From the NCBI GenBank assembly GCA_012960925.1, contig DUAG01000035.1, forward strand, positions 57,238-121,237: a stretch of DNA of 64,000 bases. Direction: 5' to 3'. Numbering within the stretch: the stretch's first letter is position 1; every line of letters begins with the position of its first letter. The position numbers and the translations under genes are program-made. Positions 54,448 to 64,000 of this stretch are shown here, in pieces. The DNA is from Candidatus Manganitrophaceae bacterium (GTDB lineage Bacteria; Nitrospirota; Nitrospiria; SBBL01; JAADHI01). Below the pieces are notes generated by a model. The model had not been told where the DNA came from. It ran no database searches and saw nothing but the letters and a program-made list of their open reading frames with translations.

Positions 54448-55411
54448 GCAGATGGACGACCCCCTTCATAAGACCTTCTTTATCGACGGCAACCAGTGAG
54501 GTAATCGAAAAGATTTCCATTCTGTGAACGGCCTCCGCGGCCAAAGCCTCTGACAGGATGGTCTTTGGGGACGCATTCATCACCTGTGCGGCAGGTAATG
54601 AAAATATATCTGTCTGCCCACGATTCACATCCTTGATCAATCTTCTTAGATCTCCATCGGTCACAACCCCAGAGAAAGTTCCTTTCTCTGTGACAACGGT
54701 TGTCATTCCCAACTTCTTTGCACTCATTTCCAGCACAACTTCCCGCATCGGTGTCGTTTCCTGAACGGTCGGAATCTCTTCTCCCGTATGCATGACATCC
54801 ATAACTTTTAAAAGAAGATTTCGACCCAGAGAACCTCCGGGGTGGAAAAAAGCAAAATCTTCCTTTTTGAAGCCCTTCATTTGAAGAAGGGCAACGGCCA
54901 GGGCATCCCCCATGGCCAAGGCCGTTGTGGTACTTGCCGTCGGGGCCAGGCCCAGAGGACAGGCCTCTTCCCGAACGGAAACATCCAGAACGATATCACT
55001 TGCCTTTGCAAGGCTTGAGTCGATCTTGCCCGTCATGGTGATCAACTTCAGGTCGAGACGTTTAATGGCAGGGAGGATGCGAAGAATCTCTTCTGTCTCT
55101 CCGCTGTTGGAAATAGTCAATACAACATCATCTCTGGAGATCATTCCAAGATCGCCATGAATTCCCTCAGAGGGATGAAGAAAAAAGGCAGGAGTCCCGG
55201 TACTCGCCATGGTTGCGCTTATTTTCTTGCCGATGTGTCCCGATTTCCCCATGCCGATGATCACCACCCGACCTTTACAATCATGGCAGAACTTAACCGC
55301 GACAACGAAGTGACCATCTATCCTCTTTTCAAGGGCGGAAAGGGCTTCTGCCTCGATGCGAATGACCCGTCGGCCTTCTTCTATGCTGATGTCCATTTTC
55401 TCTTCACTCAT
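54419..55411 (-). CDS. kdsD: D-arabinose 5-phosphate isomerase
   Basis: Converts ribulose 5-phosphate to arabinose 5-phosphate, the sugar donor for Kdo. 330 residues: SIS domain (GRVVIIGMGKSGHIGKKISATMASTGTPAFFLHPSEGIHGDLG, seen at about 47-90) and two C-terminal CBS domains (about 205-325). The start at 55411 has no strong ribosome-binding site; a second ATG five codons later is possible. A 128-base gap to kdsA contains a family B remnant and may hold a separate promoter. Confidence 0.95.
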   Translation of the reverse strand: MSEEKMDISIEEGRRVIRIEAEALSALEKRIDGHFVVAVKFCHDCKGRVVIIGMGKSGHIGKKISATMASTGTPAFFLHPSEGIHGDLGMISRDDVVLTISNSGETEEILRILPAIKRLDLKLITMTGKIDSSLAKASDIVLDVSVREEACPLGLAPTASTTTALAMGDALAVALLQMKGFKKEDFAFFHPGGSLGRNLLLKVMDVMHTGEEIPTVQETTPMREVVLEMSAKKLGMTTVVTEKGTFSGVVTDGDLRRLIKDVNRGQTDIFSLPAAQVMNASPKTILSEALAAEAVHRMEIFSITSLVAVDKEGLMKGVVHLHDLLKKGAA

Positions 55412-55431
55412 GCGAGGTTGCTTCTCTTTTA

Positions 55432-55463
55432 CTCATGGGAGCGTTCCTGCGGTACTCGAATCC
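55432..55463 (-). repeat. Short remnant of a family B element
   Basis: Read on the minus strand, ggattcgagtaccgcagg followed by aacgctcccatgag matches the right half of copy B4 (ggattcgagcaccaagaaacgctaccatgaag) at most positions. No termini are preserved. Confidence 0.45.
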
Positions 55464-55539
55464 TTAACTTGAAAGTTGTATTGTGGTTACGCCTCTTGCC
55501 AATACCCGAAGTAAAACAAGATAAACTTAAAGTTTTACG

Positions 55540-58055
<2,516 letters not shown>

Positions 58056-58065
58056 TTACGTTTAT

Positions 58066-58857
58066 TTAAGAAGAACTATTTGAAGACACCATCTCTTTGG
58101 CCTTGACCAGATCTTCAGGGGCATTCACCTCCCAGAAGAAACGTGCGGATTCCGGTTTTATATCGACAACCGATATGCGCTCTCCCTCTTCCAGAATACG
58201 TAGCTGCTCCAACTTTTCTGCTTTCTCCAACGGTCCTTCGGAGGATTTCGAAATCTGAAGGAGGAATTCTTTTTTATAGATATAGATCCCATAGTGCTTG
58301 TAAAATTTAAAGGGCAACTCTGAGAGATCGAGCATATTGGGTGCAATGTATGGGATGGGAGAACGTGAAAAATAGAGTGCTCGGTTATTCCGATCCGTCA
58401 CAACCTTGACCGTATTTTGTGAAAAAATTTCTTCTTTAGAAAGGATTTCCGATTTAACAGTCACCAGCTTGGCGAAGCCCCGGCCAATTAAATTCGCGCT
58501 GACCTCCAGGAGGTCATCCAAAACTCCGGGCAGAAAGACGGGCAGATCGCCCTGTAAATTGACAACCATCTCCGAATCAAATTGTTCGGCAACTTCCGCC
58601 ACCCGTTCCGTTCCGGTTTGATGAGAAGAGGAGGTCATAGAGACTTCAGCCCCAAACCCTCGGGCGCAATCAGCAATCCGTTTATCATCTGTTGCAACAA
58701 TAACACGGCCATGATGTTTTATCATCATGGTCCGTTCCCATACATGCTGAATCATCGGTTTCCCATTAAGATCTGCAAGGGGTTTTCCGGGAAAACGCTG
58801 AGACTGATATCTTGCTGGGATAACAATTAATCTAGAAAATAAGGAGGAGTTGCTCAT
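58066..58857 (-). CDS. kdsB: 3-deoxy-manno-octulosonate cytidylyltransferase (CMP-Kdo synthetase)
   Basis: Activates Kdo with CTP before transfer to lipid A. 263 residues: IVIPARYQSQRFPGKPLADLNGKPMIQHVW, VVNLQGDLPVF, YFSRSPIPYI and HYGIYIYKKEFL. Start overlaps the hldA stop by four bases. Confidence 0.97.
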   Translation of the reverse strand: MSNSSLFSRLIVIPARYQSQRFPGKPLADLNGKPMIQHVWERTMMIKHHGRVIVATDDKRIADCARGFGAEVSMTSSSHQTGTERVAEVAEQFDSEMVVNLQGDLPVFLPGVLDDLLEVSANLIGRGFAKLVTVKSEILSKEEIFSQNTVKVVTDRNNRALYFSRSPIPYIAPNMLDLSELPFKFYKHYGIYIYKKEFLLQISKSSEGPLEKAEKLEQLRILEEGERISVVDIKPESARFFWEVNAPEDLVKAKEMVSSNSSS

Positions 58858-59834
58858 GAGAGAACCTGTTCCAGTTTGTTTCTATGAATGGCCGCGGTTC
58901 CCACCTCTCCCACAACAATGCCGGCCGCGTGGTTCGCCATACGGGCTGCAGCAGCAAAGGATGCACCCGCCGCCAGGGCGAGGGAGAGTGTCCCGACAAC
59001 CGTATCTCCGGCACCGGTGACATCATACACCTCCTTGGCTTCGGTCGGGATATGCGTGACCTTTCCATTTTTTTCGAAGAGGCTCATTCCCTGTTCTCCC
59101 CGTGTGATGAGTACGGCTTCACACTTGAGATTTTTTAAGAGTTTTTTCCCCGCTGTGCACAGCGACTTTTCATCCACGATTTCAATACCCGATCCCTCGG
59201 ATGCCTCAAGATGGTTCGGGGTAATCATGGTGACATTTTTGTAATAAGAAAGACGATCCACTTTGGGATCAACCACGACCGGAATTCCTCTTTTTTTTGC
59301 CCAGGAGATCACTTTCTTCATAAGCCTTTCGGTCACGACGCCCTTCGCGTAGTCCGAGACAACGATGCCGTCAATTTCCATGAGATGATCTGCGATGAAT
59401 GCAGCCATTTTCCTCTCGGTTTTGAGTTTGATTTGTGCCCGTTCTTCATGGTCATAGCGAACCACCTGTTGTTGGTGGGCAATAATACGTGTTTTTTTTG
59501 TGGTCGGCCGGTCATCCTCCACGACCAGTCCCTCCAGGGGAACGCCCTTTGAAAAGATTTCATCTCTGATCCATTTTCCGGCATCGTCTGATCCGACGAC
59601 ACTGCAGATCATTCCGTCCCCCCCTAAAGTCAGGATATTCTGAAGGACATTCCCCGCGCCGCCAAGTAAGACCGACTCAGATTGGACATTCACGACGGGG
59701 ACAGGCGCCTCCGGAGAGATTCTCCGTACGCTTCCCCAAATATAATGGTCCAACATCATGTCCCCCAACACAAGGATCTTCTTCCTGGAAAACTGTGTTA
59801 AAAACCGATTCAATTGAATCTTCCTGGTTGCCAT
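58854..59834 (-). CDS. hldA: D-glycero-beta-D-manno-heptose-7-phosphate kinase
   Basis: PfkB-family kinase for ADP-heptose synthesis (the kinase half of HldE/RfaE). 326 residues from the ATG at 59834, which has AAAGAAG upstream and lies just after the lepB stop; the longer frame to 59900 is inside lepB. Motifs: VLGDMMLDHYIWGSVRRISPEAPVPV, GGAGNVLQNI, and DVTGAGDTVVGTLSLALAAGAS near the C-terminus. No nucleotidyltransferase domain is fused; hldC must be elsewhere. Confidence 0.93.
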   Translation of the reverse strand: MATRKIQLNRFLTQFSRKKILVLGDMMLDHYIWGSVRRISPEAPVPVVNVQSESVLLGGAGNVLQNILTLGGDGMICSVVGSDDAGKWIRDEIFSKGVPLEGLVVEDDRPTTKKTRIIAHQQQVVRYDHEERAQIKLKTERKMAAFIADHLMEIDGIVVSDYAKGVVTERLMKKVISWAKKRGIPVVVDPKVDRLSYYKNVTMITPNHLEASEGSGIEIVDEKSLCTAGKKLLKNLKCEAVLITRGEQGMSLFEKNGKVTHIPTEAKEVYDVTGAGDTVVGTLSLALAAGASFAAAARMANHAAGIVVGEVGTAAIHRNKLEQVLS

Positions 59835-59842
59835 AGCTTCTT

Positions 59843-60565
59843 TTAGCGGAGGATCTTTCCGAGTCGATCCCATCGAACCCCGCTTACCTCCTTGTCCCAT
59901 GACCAGTAGATTAGAAAAGCCTGCCCTTTAATTTTTGAGAAATCGACAAAACCCCAGAAGCGTGAGTCGAGGCTATGGTCCCGGTTGTCTCCCATTACAA
60001 AATAAGCATTTTGAGGAACGGATATGGGTCCAAAATTATCGCGGTTATCAAGGGATCGCAAGGGAAGTGTCTTCTCGTCATAGATGGCGTATGATTCTTC
60101 CTGTTTCACTCCATTCAGGTAGAGGGCCTTTTCTTTGACTTCAATCGTATCTCCAGGGATACCGACAACACGCTTAATAAAATCCTTCTTTTCATCCTTG
60201 GGAAAACGGAAAACGATGATGTCTCCCCGGTCCGGCTTCGTGATCGGAACCAAAACGATATCCGTAAAAGGGAGACGAACGCCATAAATAAATTTACTGA
60301 CGAGAATATGGTCCCCGATCGCAAGGCTTGGAATCATCGATCCTGAGGGAATCTTGAAGGCCTGTACGACAAAGGTTCGGATAAAGAGGGCCAGGACGAT
60401 GGCAATGACCAAGGTCTCGGCATACTCTCGAAAGGTTGACTTCGTCTTTTTTCCCTTGGATAAGATTAATCCTGAACCTTCAGGACTGCCAGGAAGGCTT
60501 CCTGCGGCACCTCCACCCGGCCAACCTGCTTCATTCTTTTTTTGCCTTCCTTCTGTTTTTCCCAT
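59843..60565 (-). CDS. lepB: Signal peptidase I
   Basis: 240 residues from the ATG at 60565 (AAAGGA upstream). Catalytic Ser in [11 protein letters not shown] and Lys in [12 protein letters not shown]; box E in [17 protein letters not shown]. One membrane helix ([19 protein letters not shown]) precedes the active site. The first 33 or so residues (a Gly/Pro-rich stretch) are read from the 3' end of lepA in another frame, because no usable start lies between the lepA stop and the membrane helix. It cleaves signal peptides of the many exported proteins here. Confidence 0.93.
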   Translation of the reverse strand: MGKTEGRQKKNEAGWPGGGAAGSLPGSPEGSGLILSKGKKTKSTFREYAETLVIAIVLALFIRTFVVQAFKIPSGSMIPSLAIGDHILVSKFIYGVRLPFTDIVLVPITKPDRGDIIVFRFPKDEKKDFIKRVVGIPGDTIEVKEKALYLNGVKQEESYAIYDEKTLPLRSLDNRDNFGPISVPQNAYFVMGDNRDHSLDSRFWGFVDFSKIKGQAFLIYWSWDKEVSGVRWDRLGKILR

Positions 60566-62262
60566 AATTTCCTTTTTCTCGTAATGTCCCCACCATAACA
60601 TTTCGCCGTCACATTTTTCTTCAAGGCCGCGACGGTCTCTCTCGCAATCACCTTGCCCCCAATCGCTGCCTGGATGGCGACCTCGAACATCTGTCTTGGA
60701 ATAATTTCTTTCATTTTTTCAGCAAGTTGTCTGGCCCGAAGCTGTGACTTCTCCCGATCCGCAATAAAGGAAAGCGCATCGACCCGCTCTCCATTGAGCA
60801 TAATATCCACTTTAACCAGATGGGCGTCTTGATATCCTCTGAATTCATAATCCAAAGAGGCATAGCCCTTGGACATCGACTTTAGACGATCATAAAAATC
60901 AAGGATCACCTCATTGAGTGGCAGGTCATAAGTGAGCATGACCCGGCCAACATCAAGGTACTTCATATCTTTTTGTGTGCCGCGCCTTTCCTGACAGAGT
61001 CTGATGATGGAACCCAGATATTCGTCTCTCGTGATAATTACCGCTTCGATAAAAGGCTCTTCAAACCGGGCGATCTCGCCGGGAGGAGGAAGTTTGGCCG
61101 GATTCTCAATATTGAGAACCTCCCCTTTTTGCGTGGTGATGTGATAGACCACGGTGGGCGCTGTGCCGATTAAGGCAAGGCGATATTCCCTTTCGAGACG
61201 TTCCTTGATAATTTCCATATGGAGCAGGCCCAGGAATCCGCAGCGGAACCCGAAGCCAAGGGCCAGAGAGGTCTCAGGTTCATACTGAAAAGAGGAGTCA
61301 TTCAGCTGCAACTTGGTCAGGGCCTCCCGGAGGTCTTCAAAACGATCGGTGTCAATCGTATATAGACCGCAGAAGACCATCGGCGTGACTTCTTTATAGC
61401 CTGGTATTGCCACAGACGCGGGATTTTTGGCCTCTGTCACCGTGTCACCTACCTTGGTTTCACTTACTTCCCGAATTCCGGAGACAAGATAACCGACCTC
61501 CCCCGCAGAGAGGGAATCTACCTCTTGCGGTTTCGGAAGAAAGGCACCCAGAGAAAGGACTTCGTGCTCTTTTTGGTTAGACATCAGTCGGATCCGTGTC
61601 CCTTTTCGAACGCTTCCATCGACGATCTTGATCAGGATGACGGCCCCTTGATAGTTGTCAAACCAGGAGTCGATGATCAAGGCACGCAACGGGGCCTCCC
61701 GATCGCCCTTTGGAGGAGGGACATTCAGAACAACCGACTCCAGGATCTCTTTAATCCCCATCCCCTCCTTTGCGCTTGTGGCGATCGCCTGGGAGACATC
61801 CAGTCCCAGGATCTCTTCAATCTGACTTTTCGTCTTTTCAATGTCGGCGCTGGGGAGGTCTATTTTATTGATAACCGGAATGATCTCCAGGTTGTTGTCG
61901 ATGGCCATGTAGGCGTTCGCAATGGTCTGTGCTTCCACCCCCTGTGTGGCATCGACCACCAGCAAGGCACCATCACAGGCAGAGAGGCTTCGTGAAACCT
62001 CGTAGGAAAAATCAACATGACCCGGCGTATCAATCAGGTGAAGCATGTAGTTAATCCCATCTTCTGCGGTGTACTGTAATCGTACGGCGTGAGACTTAAT
62101 TGTAATGCCTCTTTCTCTCTCGAGATCCATATCATCCAGGAGCTGGTCTTTAAATTCACGCGGGTCAACGGCCCCGGTCAATTCCAGAAGACGGTCGGCC
62201 AGGGTCGATTTACCATGGTCAATATGGGCTATGATGGAAAAATTACGGATATGTTCTTGCAA
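60466..62262 (-). CDS. lepA: Elongation factor 4 (back-translocase LepA)
   Basis: 598 residues from the TTG at 62262, with AGGAAGG four bases upstream, the usual length. The longer ORF to 62352 begins upstream of the -35 box and is rejected. G motifs: [34 protein letters not shown]; then the EF4-specific C-terminal domain ([53 protein letters not shown] seen at about 525-580). It is the first gene of the envelope block and has a near-perfect promoter. Confidence 0.97.
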   Translation of the reverse strand: MQEHIRNFSIIAHIDHGKSTLADRLLELTGAVDPREFKDQLLDDMDLERERGITIKSHAVRLQYTAEDGINYMLHLIDTPGHVDFSYEVSRSLSACDGALLVVDATQGVEAQTIANAYMAIDNNLEIIPVINKIDLPSADIEKTKSQIEEILGLDVSQAIATSAKEGMGIKEILESVVLNVPPPKGDREAPLRALIIDSWFDNYQGAVILIKIVDGSVRKGTRIRLMSNQKEHEVLSLGAFLPKPQEVDSLSAGEVGYLVSGIREVSETKVGDTVTEAKNPASVAIPGYKEVTPMVFCGLYTIDTDRFEDLREALTKLQLNDSSFQYEPETSLALGFGFRCGFLGLLHMEIIKERLEREYRLALIGTAPTVVYHITTQKGEVLNIENPAKLPPPGEIARFEEPFIEAVIITRDEYLGSIIRLCQERRGTQKDMKYLDVGRVMLTYDLPLNEVILDFYDRLKSMSKGYASLDYEFRGYQDAHLVKVDIMLNGERVDALSFIADREKSQLRARQLAEKMKEIIPRQMFEVAIQAAIGGKVIARETVAALKKNVTAKCYGGDITRKRKLWEKQKEGKKRMKQVGRVEVPQEAFLAVLKVQD

Positions 62263-62290
62263 TGGGCCTTCCTGACATATAAAACACTGA

Positions 62291-62319
62291 ATTATATTGG
62301 GTTTATCTCTTGTTGTCAA
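62291..62319 (-). promoter_or_regulatory. Consensus sigma70 promoter of lepA and the envelope operon
   Basis: Minus strand TTGACA (62319-62314), exactly 17 bases, TATAAT (62296-62291): both boxes match the consensus fully. Leader of about 22 bases with AGGAAGG before the TTG start of lepA. It likely drives lepA-lepB-hldA-kdsB-pyrG-kdsA. The rest of the gap 62320-62501 shows nothing else I can name. Confidence 0.85.
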
Positions 62320-62501
62320 AAAGAATCGGGAACCCAAGATCGAAAGTTGCATCTTAGGTTAAAGCGCATAAGTCTCATGGAAGACAAGGCCAGATGGCAC
62401 AAGGACGATCGAGGCGTACTCACCTGTACGGTAAGGAGTCCGTTGGCCGATATCAGAGTATAAGGTGACAAATCGAAGAACGAGAAGAGTCCTTTGTGAG
62501 A

Positions 62502-63918
62502 TCAGAGCGGCTCAAATTTTGCCGTAAAATGCCTGAGTACCTTTGCCTGCTCCGCAATCTTGAATCCACTGAGCGTCTCGCGTCTTTTCCAGACCCGTTT
62601 GGCGACTTCAATCACATAATCGATATGGCTTTGGGTATACACTCGTCTTGGGATCGCCAGCCGGACCAGCTCCATTCCAGCAGGACATTCCTTTTTTGTC
62701 ATGAGATCGACCTTCCCAAACATGACAGAGCCGATCTCCACGGTGCGAATGCCGCCAGCCAGGTAGAACGCGGCAACCAGGGCCTGTCCAGGATATTCTA
62801 AGGGCGGGATATGAGGTAAAGCCGCTTTTGCATCGATATAGATGGCATGTCCTCCGGGCGGCTGAACAATGGGAAAACCTGCCTTTTCCATATTTTTTCC
62901 AAGATACTCGGTCTCCGCGATTCGATAAATCAGGTAATCTTCTTTCAATATTTCTCTTAAGCCAATGGCGATGGCCTCAAGATCTCTCCCCGCCATGCCA
63001 CCATACGTGGTAAAACCCTCCGTCAGGATCAAGAGCTCACGCTCTCGTTTGGCCAGAAAATCATCATTCGTGCAGAGAAAACCTCCCATATTTGACAAGC
63101 CGTCTTTCTTAGCGCTCATGGTACAGCCATCCGCGTAGCCCATCATTTCCTGAACAATCTCCTGGACAGGCGTATCTTTGTATCCCTCTTCATGCAGTTT
63201 AATAAAATAGGCGTTCTCCGCAAAGCGGCAGGCATCAAAATAGAGGGGGATCTCATATTTTGAGAGCAGTTCTTTGACAGTGCGTATATTGGACATTGAC
63301 ACCGGTTGCCCCCCCACCCGAGTTATTTGTGATTGTGATCATGCACAGGGGAATCCTTTCCCTTCTGACACGATGTATCAAGGCCTCCAGTTTTTCCAGG
63401 TCCATATTTCCTTTAAACGGATAATGACTTTCCGGATCAAGACCTTCTGCAATGAGGATATCCTCCGCGTTGGCCCCCTGATACTCTACATTGGCCCGCG
63501 TGGTATCAAAGTGGCTGTTATTCGGGACCACATCCCCCTCCTTGCAAACCGTCGAAAACAGGATGCGTTCGGCAGCGCGACCCTGATGTGTTGGGATCAC
63601 ATGATTAAAACCAAATATTGCTTTGACGGTTTTTTCAAAACGCTCATAGCTCTCGCTTCCGGCATAGGCCTCATCCCCTCGCATGATCCCGCTCCACTGA
63701 TCCGAACTCATGGCACTCGTCCCGCTGTCGGTCAGCAGATCAATCATGACATCACGCGCCTTGATGAAAAACACGTTGTAATGAGCCTTCTGAAGAATTT
63801 TTTGGCGATCGGCCCGGGTCGTCATCCGGATCGGCTCCACCGCCTTGATCTTGAAGGGCTCAATAATTGTCCTGAAACTGGTTTCAGATTTATTAAGTCG
63901 ATGAATTTCTTCTTCCAT
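62502..63918 (-). pseudogene. Beta-eliminating lyase (tryptophanase / tyrosine phenol-lyase family), frameshifted
   Basis: PLP enzyme that splits tryptophan or tyrosine to indole or phenol, pyruvate and ammonia. About 470 codons in two frames: 63918 to about 63310 (GDEAYAGSESYERFEKTVKAIFGFNHVIPTHQGR) and about 63310 to 62502 (GGQPVSMSNIRTVKELL; PLP Lys in SAKKDGLSNMGGF). The break is at a run of seven G on the minus strand (seven C at 63309-63315): with six G the frame reads NNSGGGQPVSMSN, as in the family. The tail (ELVRLAIPRRVYTQ, LRHFTAKFEPL) resembles tyrosine phenol-lyase more than tryptophanase. It could be a sequencing error, a mutation or a phase-variable tract. GGAGG lies upstream of the ATG, though 14 bases away. 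Confidence 0.85.
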
Positions 63919-64000
63919 GAACTTTGGTAATCCTCCCTAAATATAAAGGTGCTCAGAAGTAGAATTTTCCAATATAGTAATTTAGGAGGAGAATCTACGA

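Noticed and set aside
62353..62501. Gap between lepA and the lyase gene as an RNA gene or terminator
   Set aside because: No stable stem with a T-run and no known RNA motif could be seen.

Overview
The window reads as a chromosomal segment of a Gram-negative bacterium with a full Kdo/heptose lipopolysaccharide pathway, periplasmic and outer-membrane proteins, a three-gene proton-translocating transhydrogenase and molybdenum-cofactor genes. Base composition is near balanced and sigma70-type promoters (TTGACA / TATAAT) are easy to see. I cannot place the organism firmly. The gene mix would fit a deep-branching Gram-negative phylum such as Nitrospirota or a deltaproteobacterial group; this is inference from gene content only. 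No rRNA, tRNA, CRISPR array, prophage or transposase gene was seen.

Layout. 1-9750 (minus strand): accA, dnaE, pntB-pntAB-pntAA, a seven-repeat propeller protein and NAD kinase. 10068-12689: a membrane-anchored TPR protein and a convergent MltD-type transglycosylase with three LysM domains. 12848-17870: a structured leader RNA followed by a HlyD / ABC ATPase / ABC-2 permease / TolC efflux set. 18179-21555: a small unknown membrane protein, a lipoate/octanoate transferase and aspS. 21747-31062: a Tat-exported sulfite-oxidase-like molybdoenzyme, moaC, a histidine phosphatase, an O-methyltransferase, a LolA-like / MMPL / outer-membrane-protein trio, and moaA. 31146-38068: three tandem paralogous secreted proteins of unknown function, a large Ig-like/fn3 lipoprotein, and a membrane-anchored SUMF1-domain protein. 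38229-47870: a pyrimidine operon, pyrR-pyrB-pyrC-carA-sppA-carB-greA plus an S-adenosylmethionine hydrolase-type gene. 47871-51613: four poorly known membrane or signalling-type proteins. 51873-62262 (minus): an envelope block, lepA-lepB-hldA-kdsB-pyrG-kdsA-kdsD-kdsC-lpxL-pgsA-plsY. 62502-63918: a tryptophanase/tyrosine phenol-lyase-type gene broken by one extra G in a seven-G run.

Three kinds of short non-coding repeat with terminal inverted repeats lie between genes: family A (4 copies, about 160 or 245-260 bp), family B (4 copies plus a remnant, about 140-160 bp) and family C (1 copy, 144 bp). They look like MITEs. At five places the outer bases of a repeat coincide with the stop codon of the adjacent gene. 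tolC is bracketed by two inverted family A copies.

The most striking regulatory structure is the pyr leader (38229-38398). It holds a consensus-like promoter, a PyrR-binding loop, mutually exclusive antiterminator and terminator helices, and a 31-codon leader ORF that reads straight through the terminator and stops on the base before the pyrR start codon. Several genes (dnaE, aspS, the sulfite-oxidase-like gene, the 34612 lipoprotein) have promoters so close to the start codon, with no ribosome-binding site, that leaderless mRNAs are likely.
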